Positions 1 through 9,600 of a DNA stretch of 64,000 bases are shown in pieces (position 1 is the first letter of the stretch; each line of letters starts with the position of its first letter). The stretch is taken from the NCBI RefSeq assembly GCF_017303155.1, contig NZ_JAEKJR010000002.1, positions 2,214,605 through 2,278,604 of the forward strand, read 5' to 3'. A program made the position numbers and the translations under genes. The notes under the pieces are model-generated. The model was not told the DNA's origin. It ran no database searches and saw only the letters and a program-made list of their open reading frames with translations. The stretch is from Microbulbifer salipaludis. Lineage in GTDB: Bacteria; Pseudomonadota; Gammaproteobacteria; Pseudomonadales; Cellvibrionaceae.

Positions 1-315
1 GGGAGTATTCAAAGTCTGCCGATTTTCAGCAGTTACCTCATCCAACAGTGCACCGCGAACCCGCTTTCGCGCAAACGCTTCAAACGGAACACCTTTATCC
101 GGGCAGAAACGCGCTATGGATTCCAGCAATGCCATCGAAGTGATCTGACGAATATCATCATGGGGAACTAAATTTGGCGGAAAGGTTTTCATCAAAGAAA
201 AAGCTACCGATACACCCCAGGGCAGGTAGTGTGCAATAAGTGCATCTCGAGAAGCACTATCACCACCTCGTTCCCACTGTTCCCAAAGACTAATTTTTTG
301 TTCTTTTTCTCCCAC
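1..315 (-). CDS. FliA-like (sigma-28 family) sigma factor, N-terminal part, runs off left edge
   Basis: Reverse-strand translation gives an open frame continuing past base 1. It contains DDIRQITSMALLESIARFC, then GVPFEAFARKRVRGALLDEV, matching sigma-70 region 2 of the FliA/WhiG type (E. coli FliA has the equivalent RIRGAMLDEL). Family members direct RNA polymerase to flagellar or motility promoters. The frame is open back to a stop near base 391 with no ATG; the first usable start is a GTG at 315, without a convincing Shine-Dalgarno. The stretch after region 2 (TAENRQTLNTP) departs from the usual DWVPRSVR, so this may be a divergent or specialised sigma factor. No flagellar gene is visible upstream; transposase debris lies there instead. 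The family is fairly sure, the exact role is not. Confidence 0.7.
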   Translation of the reverse strand, partial: MGEKEQKISLWEQWERGGDSASRDALIAHYLPWGVSVAFSLMKTFPPNLVPHDDIRQITSMALLESIARFCPDKGVPFEAFARKRVRGALLDEVTAENRQTLNTP

Positions 316-715
316 CGGGAATGGCGTCCAATTAATCGAGGCAGAGAGAATACAGCCGCTATAAACTGTGACAAATAAGTCAAAACGATTTCACACAAAA
401 ATGTGATACACCTCGCAAATGCGGAAATGGAAATGTCAAAATCTTACACAATTCGCTTAAGAAGCAACCGAAACTCAGAAATAAGGGTAAATGATGTATT
501 AGATAATAGTCATTAAAGTCACGTCCGGACGGCCGTTCGAACGTTGCGTATGCGGTGGAAATGAAGCACTTGCGCGATAACATGTAATTTGAGGATAGGT
601 GCAGGAACTGAAACTCTACATTTCCTGTACTTTCACTAAGTCACGGTTTCGCCTACTCCACTGCAGTGGCTGAAAGGAATACCCGCTTACGACAAACGTA
701 ACCTCAATCGATACT
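316..715. other. Intergenic stretch without a recognisable gene
   Basis: No reading frame here looks like a protein. It holds a perfect 12-bp palindrome, CCACTGCAGTGG, at 658-669, just before the truncated transposase, and a small GC-rich inverted patch near 520-535. The promoter of the sigma-factor gene presumably lies here, but I could not pick a clear -35/-10 pair. Confidence 0.4.
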
Positions 716-1156
716 GTGGACCTCAATCCGATCCGGGCAACAATGGCGGAGTCACCGGAGGAGTCTGATCACACCTCCATAAAGCAGCGTATTATCACTG
801 CGAGAAGCGCGCAACAGCCTTCCGCCCTTTTTCCTTTTGTCGGCAATCCCAGAGAGCCCATGCCCACAGGGCTGCCATTTAAGGTGCAGGATTATATTGA
901 GCTGGTGGATTGGAGTGGACGGTGCCTTCGCGATGACAAGCGCGGGGCCATCAAAAAACAACTGCCACCTATTCTTGAGCGCTTACAGATTGCCCCCCGC
1001 CACTGGGCCTACATGAACAAACACTTTGAAAGCCGCTTTAAATCCCTGGTTGGTACGGGATACACGGTTCGTGCTGCTTGTGAACATCTTGGCAAGCGCT
1101 GGGCACATGGTATTCGTGATTGTGAGCGATATTTTTCATCGCCGATTACATCTTAG
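716..1156 (+). pseudogene. C-terminal fragment of a long REP-associated (IS200-like) transposase
   Basis: The frame opens with DLNPIRATMAESPEESDHTS and continues with FVGNPREPMPTGLPFKVQDY and LVDWSGRCLRDDKRG. This pattern belongs to the C-terminal half of the roughly 320-residue REP-associated transposases. The N-terminal half with the HUH histidines is missing. Just upstream an in-frame RY is separated from VDLNP by one extra base (cgatac-t-gtggac), as if a frameshift sits at the conserved RYVDLNPIRA motif. The start is therefore only a GTG inside a broken gene. The product cannot be an active nuclease and this is treated as a relic. Confidence 0.75.
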
Positions 1157-1274
1157 AATATAACCCCCTCCGGATAAGCAAACCTACATCGCACTTTCCC
1201 CGCGAAGCTATTTCTTGCCTCCAAAATCCAAACGAGCCAAAAACCGACTAAATTCGGCTCTATTGCCTCGCTGC

Positions 1275-1354
1275 GAGGAAGAAACCAAGAAGTTCAAAAC
1301 TTCAAAATAGACATCCGAAAGCAATTACCCACTATATGGATGTCCTTTTCTTTC
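1275..1354. repeat. 80-bp direct repeat, copy 1
   Basis: This segment recurs in the same orientation at 2632-2711 with scattered mismatches. Both copies share gaggaagaaa at the start, CATCCGAAAGCAATT in the middle and a TTTTCTTTC end. Internally ACATCC and GGATGT can pair around the centre, so each copy may fold. The two copies bracket the intact RAYT gene and its duplicated upstream region, which could mark a transposition or recombination unit. Confidence 0.8.
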
Positions 1355-1477
1355 GTAGCCGGGAATGGGCGGGCCAGTGATTGCCAACTGGCAGAAAAAT
1401 TTGCGGCGAGATTTTCTGAGGCCTCACGAATTTCGTTTGGGGTACCGACGAGCAACTGTGATTCCCCCATTTGACAT

Positions 1478-2179
1478 TCAATTTGTGTTAACGATGCTCT
1501 TTCGGGGCCGCCCAATGGGAACGTCAGTCACACGGCGAGCATGCTGTCGTTCGACCTCCTCTTTAAAGCGTAGACTACCCAGCGCCATTCCCTTATTCAC
1601 TGAAGTGCGAATTTCCTCCAAAGCGGGACCATCCAGATGATAAGAGAATAGTGCACGGTATTGCTCGCAACGCTCCTTAGGAGAGCGACCGAGCGCTAAA
1701 TATTCCGGGTGTGGCGTGATCAGGCTCGACACCTTGCCAAACCCATTGCACGCATAGCTAGACCAGTAATATTCCCCAGGGTCTGCCACCATATTGGCAT
1801 TCACAGGGTTTAATTCAATGTATCGATAACACTGAAGCAAATAGCCTTCAGATTCCACCAAGCAAGATTTGTAACGCCCTTCCCACAAAGTACCGGAACG
1901 CCTGTACTCGCGGTTAAAGTAACGCACGTATATTCGCCCCAGTGCCTGCATCATTTTGCTCACGGCGCCATCAGATAGTGGGGTCACCAGTAAGTGTACA
2001 TGGTTCGTCATCAAGACCCAGGCATGGACCTGAACACCAAATGATTTGGAATACTGCTTTAGCCAGCCGACATAGGCAATCATGTCCTGCTCTGAACAAA
2101 AGCAAACCTGACGATTGTTACCGCGCTGAATGACATGCTGTGGAATACCCGCGGGACCGAGACGAGGCAATCTGGCCAT
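1478..2179 (-). CDS. REP-associated tyrosine transposase (RAYT, Y1/HUH family)
   Basis: The protein from MARLPRLGPAGIPQHVIQR shows the Y1 transposase fold. The HUH pair is in TNHVHLLVTP and the helix with the likely nucleophilic tyrosine is in YRYIELNPVNANM. RAYTs are single-copy, domesticated relatives of IS200/IS605 transposases that nick single-stranded DNA at REP palindromes. About 233 residues is normal. A further in-frame ATG lies 90 bases upstream, but the family N-terminus (MARLPR) and the repeated DNA upstream favour 2179. The upstream DNA is duplicated and carries the TTGATCTGACCCCATT repeats, which are likely its substrates or by-products. It looks intact. Confidence 0.88.
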   Translation of the reverse strand: MARLPRLGPAGIPQHVIQRGNNRQVCFCSEQDMIAYVGWLKQYSKSFGVQVHAWVLMTNHVHLLVTPLSDGAVSKMMQALGRIYVRYFNREYRRSGTLWEGRYKSCLVESEGYLLQCYRYIELNPVNANMVADPGEYYWSSYACNGFGKVSSLITPHPEYLALGRSPKERCEQYRALFSYHLDGPALEEIRTSVNKGMALGSLRFKEEVERQHARRVTDVPIGRPRKSIVNTN

Positions 2180-2538
2180 GGAAAAATCCCTTTTTCCTGA
2201 TGGCAACAGACTAACGGATGAATAATTTATGGGGTTCCAATGGGCGTCAAAACGTTGATCTGACCCCATTTATTGAATCAACACCCAGGCATTGACCTGA
2301 ACACCAAATGATTTGGAATACTGCTTTAGCCAGCCGACATAGGCAATCATGTCCTGCTCTGAACAAAAGCAAACCTGACGGTTGTTACCGCGCTGAATGA
2401 CATGTTGCGGAATACCCGCGGGACCGAGACGAGGCAATCTGGCCATGGAAAAATCCTTTTTCCTGATGGCAACAGACTAACGGATGAATAATTTATGGGG
2501 TTCCAATGGGCGTCAAAATGTTGATCTGACCCCATTTA
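2012..2538. repeat. Tandem duplication of the RAYT 5' end and leader (about 260 bp, two copies)
   Basis: Bases about 2012-2272 (first third of the RAYT gene plus upstream region) are repeated almost exactly at about 2278-2538, an offset of 267. The second copy encodes the same MARLPRLGP start but breaks off within the coding region, so it is a dead partial copy. A few substitutions and one base lost in the run of C after aaaaatcc separate the copies, indicating a fairly recent event. Confidence 0.88.
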
Positions 2539-2628
2539 ATTATGTTGATCTGACCCCATTTAATTATGGGGTTCCAATGGGCGTCAAAATGTTGATCTGA
2601 CCCCATTCATTCTGTGACCCCATTTATT
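2254..2628. repeat. GTTGATCTGACCCCATT repeat cluster (candidate REP-type elements)
   Basis: GTTGATCTGACCCCATT(TA) occurs at 2254-2272, 2520-2538, 2544-2562 and 2591-2607, with a shortened copy near 2612-2628. Three copies are preceded by TGGGGTTCCAATGGGCGTCA, so the unit begins TGGGGT and ends ACCCCA and can fold as an imperfect hairpin. Such palindromes beside a RAYT gene are expected for its target elements. Whether this string is the true recognition element is inferred. Confidence 0.7.
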
Positions 2629-2631
2629 TCT

Positions 2632-2711
2632 GAGGAAGAAAACAAAAAGTTCAAACCTTCAAAACAGGCATCCGAAAGCAATTCCTTACTATATGGATGT
2701 TGTTTTCTTTC
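2632..2711. repeat. 80-bp direct repeat, copy 2
   Basis: Second copy of the repeat at 1275-1354. It ends 18 bases from the stop codon of the candidate immunity gene (2730), so the transposase-related debris abuts the 3' end of the toxin locus. Confidence 0.8.
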
Positions 2712-2729
2712 TGACACCAATTTATTCGA

Positions 2730-3194
2730 TCACAGTCCCAATCGCCGTAGAAAATCCTGATCTCGCTTTTGATATTCAAGTTTAAGTGCATCATCAATCG
2801 GACACAAAGCATCTGAGAACCGTGACAAAAAACCAAGCAATTGCTCAAAACTTAAGTTCACGTACTCTTCTAAACCTTTTCTACGGAGAGATTTATCCGC
2901 AATTTCGTCATCCAACTTATACCTGCTCTTAATGTCCTCTAGATGCTTCGAGTCTCTCTCAAGATTTTTCAAATCCAGCAGTTCTCGAATTACCCTCATC
3001 GAATATGTATTTCCTTCACGATCAATTACTTTGGTATTGATGGAAGGCGCGTAATATCTCTCTATCGATATTTCAATCGCACAATCATTTTTTGAAAAAA
3101 TTGCTACATATTCATTATCTACTAACTTAAGAAAACCTAGTTTATTGAAAATAGATTCCTTCGAGTCGAGAAATTTTCCATATGGATTTTTCAT
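2730..3194 (-). CDS. Candidate immunity protein for the RHS toxin
   Basis: A 154-residue soluble protein without signal peptide or membrane segment. It starts at an ATG behind a strong AAGGAG, 10 bases after the stop of the giant RHS gene and on the same strand. Its codon use is much more AT-rich than the housekeeping genes, like the last few hundred bases of the RHS gene. I do not recognise the family. The N-terminal half looks beta-rich (VAIFSKNDCAIEISIERYY), the C-terminal half helical and charged. A small gene of this size directly after a polymorphic toxin is normally the cognate immunity gene, so function is assigned by position only. Confidence 0.65.
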   Translation of the reverse strand: MKNPYGKFLDSKESIFNKLGFLKLVDNEYVAIFSKNDCAIEISIERYYAPSINTKVIDREGNTYSMRVIRELLDLKNLERDSKHLEDIKSRYKLDDEIADKSLRRKGLEEYVNLSFEQLLGFLSRFSDALCPIDDALKLEYQKRDQDFLRRLGL

Positions 3195-3204
3195 CTTAAA
3201 CTCC

Positions 3205-3600
3205 TTAATTTCGAATCATTTTTCCTGTAGCACTATCATAGCTATAACCATTATTGATTAAATGCTCTATCTCACGTCCATAGCCTGTCAAAGTACCATC
3301 ATCTCGATACAGGATGTCAGTCCTAGGTTTTGTCGCCAGAGGGATTTCATCACCGCGCTTTATCGCCATGTCAAGGAAAGGTTTATTTATCTCGTCCCAA
3401 AACTGATCTGGTGTCTTATACATTTCATCCGGAACGTTTAAGACATTAAATCCTCCGGGCTTAGCGTCGAAATCGATTGTCTTTGGGTATTTCAGCTGCT
3501 GGTTAATAATGTTGTCCATATCCTCAACATAGTTCCCAAGAATTGTAGTTGTCTTTCCTGGTGTGGGTTGAATCGGTACGCCACTCGTGGTTGTTACCGA
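3205..3600 (-). other. C-terminal toxin-like domain of the RHS protein
   Basis: The last roughly 130 residues follow a linker with IPNNRRKGFG and PIQPTPGK. They contain TTTILGNYVEDMDNII, KPGGFNVLNVPDEMY, PDQFWDEINKPFLDMAI and LATKPRTDILYRDDGT. From memory, similar strings end other FHA- or RHS-type polymorphic toxins, but I cannot name the activity. The DNA is AT-rich compared with the N-terminal RHS shell, as expected for exchangeable toxin-immunity cassettes. Catalytic residues are not assigned. Confidence 0.6.
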
Positions 3601-6600
3601 CTCAGGTATAACACCAAACCCTTTCCGCCTATTGTTAGGAATACCATTTAGATCATTTTCTAATCTATTGTTATTTTTCCACGCATCCTTTTTAGCTAGG
3701 AAGCCTTTAAACGAATCCATCAACTTAGGCAGATTCTTGATTGCATAGGATGCGCCGAGAGCCAGACTCGCGGTTCCAACCAATCCAACCGCCATTTTAG
3801 CAACTGTTCCTTCATCCAGCCCACTTTCATCTGCCATAAATTCAGTAGCAGCATTGAAAGCTTTGTCCATATTTTCACCAATGAACTGACCTACCGGTGA
3901 ATATTCAATCGCTTTCGATACCGCAAACTTCACGGGCCCCATGGCAAATTCTAATGCGTAAAGCGCACCTTTCGCCCAGACTGAGTCAAGCGATTCTGAG
4001 ACCTCAATGATCCCATCACCCAGTGAGGATAACAAAGGCGCAGATTCACGAATCAACTCCCCTAGCAAGGATGGATTGTCCTGCACCGCAGCTTCAATAC
4101 GCGCGGCATCCATGGATGCTCTTGGCGTTAGCCGCTCACCAATTACCTCAACAACCTCCATCTCCTGCTCAGGGAACTGTGTTGTTGCCGTTACGCTTAG
4201 GCCAGAATCCCCCTCTATCAGGGCATCAAGCTTGGCCAAAATCTCGCTATTTTCTTGCAGAGCAGGCGCCAAAATACGCTCAGAAATCAGGTCGACCTGT
4301 GCCTCGTCAGCCCCCATTGCACTCAACAAATCACGCCCTATGCCCATTCGTTCGTCTAACGAGCCAGGGTCAATTTGGTCGGCCATAATGCGCTGTGCCA
4401 ATATTTCAGCATTCTCCGCAGAAATATTGCCAAGCTCAGCTAGGCTTGCAGCAATTTGCTTTTCATGCCGCTTGCGGAAGCCCAACTCATCATCTTTTGC
4501 AATGGCATTGGCAACGATACTGTTGCCTACTGCGTTACCGAATGCATCTGCAGCGATCTGCTTGAAGTCTTGCTTCCCACCCAGCCCAAATGCTCTTTGA
4601 ACAGTGGAGTTCACCGCACCACCAACAAAGGAGTTGGAGAACTGCTGTCCAAAGTCACCCAGCCCAAGATCGAACCCTTTTAGGATGCTATTTTGCCCGC
4701 CGAGATAGCTATTCGCACCTGCACCAATCGAAGAGGCGGCAACAGCGGCCCAACTGAAGTTGGTTTCCTGACCTGTTATCGCTTTAGCTGCAACACCAGA
4801 GATGTACGTTGCAGCACCTTGCATGAAATTACCTGCGGTATTGAGCTGTCTCGCCCCTTCCACAGCCTGATGGGCCTGACCGAACATATTCGAGGCTCGT
4901 AACGCGCCACCGATTGCGGATCCAGCACCCGCAGACAGGCCACTGGCAATGGCGGTCCTCAAGGAGAAGCTGTCGACCACACCCATGGCTTTACCAACCA
5001 ATTGGCTGGCAACTGAACCTGCAAAACCACCAACCATAGCACCGCCGATCGCGGCCCCGGCGCTGAGCGTTGCGACAGTCGTGCCACCAGCAACGATTGC
5101 TCCGCCGCCCGATAGGGCCGCAGTACCCACAGTTGCTGCGCTAGCCCCCCCCACAGCACCAGTGCCACCTGCAAACGCGGTAGCCGCCGCTCCCGCCGTA
5201 TACACCGTCACCACAACAGCAACCACAACCATAATAATGGTTGCAATTGCACCACACCCATTATCTGCTGAGGGGGGTGGCGGCACAAACGGTACAGCCG
5301 GAGTCCGGTCACCGATAATCTCTTCGGCGTTGTACGCCTTGAAGGTATCAGCATCGTTAATGCTGGTAGTGTGCGCAGGGATACGCAGCTGCTGGCCGTC
5401 GGTGAGCACGGTGGCATCGTCGGCGAGACCATTCGCATCCGCAATCAGGTACCAGAGGGAACCGGAACCATACAGCTGCTGGGCGATACTGCGCAGGGTA
5501 TCTCCCGCGCGCACCGCATACACCGAGGCCTGTGCCGGGCCTGACTGCCCCGCCAGCTTGTAGCCGGCCTGATCTTCGAAGTGAATACGGCCACTGCCAT
5601 CTACAGAGCCAATCTGCTGACCCTGCGCATAGTAGTAGTGACGTTCTTCGGAACCATCGGACTCGGTGGTGAAGTTCCCACCATCCAGCTCACCGGAGAT
5701 CTTGTTAATGATCTGGCCGTCGCCGTTGTAACGGAAGTAGCGGCGCTGCTGTTCAGTGATCTGGTTGGTTTTGTAGCTTTCTGTGGTGTACTCCAGACGG
5801 CCACTATCGTCGTAAACGCTGTAGTTGGTGCCATCCTTGTGGTTGGTTTCACTACCGGCACCGGTCACTGTCTGGGTCAGGTAGCTGTCCCGTGCGAGGT
5901 AGTTGTAGCTATAGGTGAGTGTATAGCTCGACAGGGTATCGGTATCGCCCTCCCCTTTGCTCACTTTGACATAGCTATAGCCGGTCAGACGGCCAGCGGC
6001 ATCGTAGGCGCCGGCGCCATAGGTGACTTTTGACAGAATGGAAACATCGGGGATATTCAGTATCTCGCCACCGATATCAATGCCATTCCAGTCTTGCGCC
6101 GTATGCCCCAGGTTTTCGACCAGAGTGGTACGACCGTCCTTGTCGAAGTAGGTTACGGTCTCTGTTTCCTTTTCGCCGGCCACCGATTTATCGACAAAGT
6201 TGAAATCGCCATCGCCAACCTCAACTCGGAAACGACGGGTTTCGCCCTCGCCATAGTAAGTAGTGGTTCGGCTATTACGCCCAGCAAGATCGTAGCCGTA
6301 GCCCGTGCTGGTGCGCCAGATTGAGTTATCGGCATACTTGCTGTTACGGGTTGCTTCAACAGACCAGTCAATTGTACCGGCAACGGCCCCCTTCACGCTT
6401 TGCGCTGAGATCAATTGTCCGATCTGGTTGTAGTTAAAGCGCTGTACTTCGTAACTGTTTCCGGAACCGATTTTTTCAACGCGCAGCACCTGATTACCGA
6501 CGGCGTCGTATTTGATCAGGCTACCTTTGTTAACGCCCAAACCAATCTCGCCGCCTACACCGCCAATCAGATCACCTTCGGCAATGACCATACGGTTTTC

Positions 6601-9600
6601 AGCGTCGTAGGTGTACCAGTAGCTCTCGTAACGGGTAATGGTCGGATCGACGTTCCACCAGTATTCATCCGGATCGATGAAGTCTTCCGGTTCTGATGGG
6701 ATCGTCATGCTCATGCTCATTGGGGCCATCAGCGGATTGATACCGCCGCCGCCACCGAAGTCCCGCTCTACATTGAGCGTAAACACGTCTGACTTGCTAC
6801 CGCCCTTGCCATCGGATGCGGTCACCGTCACGGTCCAGAAGCCAAGGCCAACGCCGCTGATCGCCCCGGTGCTGGAGTTGATCGACATGCCGGAAGGGAG
6901 GCCGCTGGCTGAGAAACTCAGCGTGTCCCCGTCAGGATCGCTAAAGTTATTTTTTACCGAGAAATAGATTGGGTCCCCAATCTGCACGCTGTAATAGCGG
7001 TTGGGTATTGGTGTCACCAGAATTGGCGCACTATTGGATGTGACCGTAATACGGAATACATCCGATACCGACTTACCGTTGCCATCGTTCGCGGTAACAC
7101 GTACATCCCAGGTTCCGCCGGCGGTCGGTGTGCCGCTGAACTTACGCGTGCCGGCATTGAAGGACAGCCAACTCGGCAGACTGCTGCCATTACTGAGCTT
7201 GGCGCTATACGTCAGCGAATCCCCGTTTGGATCGGAGAAAGTGTTGGATGGGAAGGTATAGCTGAACGCTGATCCCGCTGTACCCGACCGGTTCGGAATC
7301 GGGTTAGCGACGATTGGCGCTTCGTTACCCGGTTGAACGGTAAGGTCAAAGTGCTCATACACTTTTTTACCGGATGGGTCTTTGGCCATCACCGCCAACT
7401 GCCAGGTTTCGTTGCTGGAGATACCGGTGCGTGTGCCGCTGAAATTTCGCGTGGAAGTATTGAAGGAGAGCCAGCTGGGCAGTGCCTGATAGTCCCAGTA
7501 GGCCGGTGTGGTAAACCACTCGCCGATCTCAGGCTCGTACCACTGTGACTCTGGTACCCAAACGCGCTTATAGGCGGTATAGGTCAGAGTATCACCATCC
7601 GGATCCGAGAAGGTGCTCGTTGGCACGGTGTAGCTCCAGGCTACATATTCCGTTGTCGTTTTATTGGAAATACCGTTGGAGACAACAGGCGCGCGGTTGA
7701 CGCCTTGAGAAACTGTCAGTCGGAAGATGTCGACACGGGTACCGCCTCGCCCATCACTAGCAGTCACCTTGATGTCGTAGGTGCCCTTATTGCCATAGGC
7801 AGGGGCAAAGCGCAGGGTGGAACTATTGCTCCAGGTAATCCAGCTTGGCAGGGCCGCACCGTTACTCAGGGTTGCTGAATAACTGAGCGTATCGCCGTTG
7901 GCATCGCTGATATTGTTGTTCAGGTTGTAGGTAAGAGTCTTGTTCTCTTGGACGGTCTTATCGACGAGTGTGCCGGTGGGAGCGTCGTTCGCGGCTACAA
8001 CAGTTAAGCTAAAGTCATCAGACACCGAGTATGCCGGTGAGCCACTATCGGTCACACGCACACGAATGGTAAAGCTTTCATTCTGGGTGATCCCGGTACG
8101 AGTACCGGTGAAGGTTCGCGTGCTGGAACTAAAACTCAGCCAGCTCGGCAGCGCTACTTCCTGCTCTTCCACATACACAGGCTCCCAAACCTGGTCAACC
8201 GAGTTCCAGTAGCCCTGGGGATCCCAGTATCCCGGAATGACTTTTTTCGCGACAAAGCTGAGGCTGTGACCATCCGGGTCGGTGAAGTAGCTCGACGGAA
8301 TCTGATAGCTCCAGGCTACCCCTTCGTTAATCGATTTGTTCGGGATTGCGGTATTTTTAATCGGCGCCCGGTTAGGCCCTTCTGTCACCGTCAAGCGGAA
8401 TACGTCAGACACCGTGCCGCCATTGCCATCATTGGCCGTGACTTTGATATCGTAGTTGCCCTTGTTCCCGTAGGCCGGATTCCAAGTAAATTTGCGGGAA
8501 GCTGCGTTAAAAGTAATCCAACTTGGCAGCGCACTACCGTTATTCAATTTCGCAGAAAAAGTAAGTGAATCACCATTCGAATCTGTAAATGCACTGGTGC
8601 TGAACGTATAGCTGCCGGACTTGGTCTCTTGTACCGATTTATTCGCTAACGGAGAAGTCACTGTTGGCGCTTCATTGATATCAACGACAGTAATTGAGAA
8701 GTAATCGTACCCCTTACGTCCGTCTGGATCCTTTGCCTCAACCACGAGCTGGTGTACCTCGTTGCTGCCATTCAGGCCGTCCCGCGTGCCGGTAAACGTG
8801 CGGGTAGAAGAGTTAAATGAGATCCAGCCACTTTCGGAAAGGGGGCGATTTTCCCAGTGGGCAGGAATTGTCTCCCAAACACCCAACTCACCATCGTAGA
8901 ACTGGCTCTCTGCCACCCACACACGATAATACGCTGTGTAAGTCAGGCTATCACCATCAGGATCTGTGAACGTGTTACTCGGCACCTGGAAGTTCCAGCT
9001 GCTACGTTCATTGACACTTTGGTTGGCGATCGCATTCGCTACCGTCGGCGCCCGATTGGGGCCCTCAGTGACGGTCACGGTGAAGTTATCGACCTTGGTT
9101 CCACCCCGTCCATCAGTAGCGGTCACTTTGACGGTATAGCTGCCCTCATGGCCATAATTTGGGTTGATTTTCAGAGTCGAACTATTGGTCCAGGTAATCC
9201 AACTGGGCAGAGCACTACCATCGGACATGGTTGCACTGAAGGTTAGCGAATCCTGGTTAACGTCAATAATATGGTTGTTGAGGTTGACGCTAAGGGACTT
9301 GCTCTCCTGAACAGTCTGATTTGGCACGTCACCGGTTGGCGCATCGTTGGCCGCGATAACCGTCAGGGTGAACTCATCGGTAACGGACAATGCCGGGCTG
9401 CCGCCATCGGTAACCGTTACTCGAATCGCAAAAGATTCATTCAGAACAATACCGGTGCGAGTACCGGAGAACGTACGTGTACTAGCATCGAACGTCAGCC
9501 AACCGGGCAGTGCAACTTCTTGCTCTTCGACATAGACGGGCTCCCAGACCTGATCCACTGAGTTCCAATAACCCTGCGGGTCCCAATATCCCGGAACAAC

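Noticed and set aside
2347..2535. A 62-codon frame after the RAYT gene
   Set aside because: It is only the duplicated 5' end of the RAYT gene, broken off and frame-shifted relative to the first copy.
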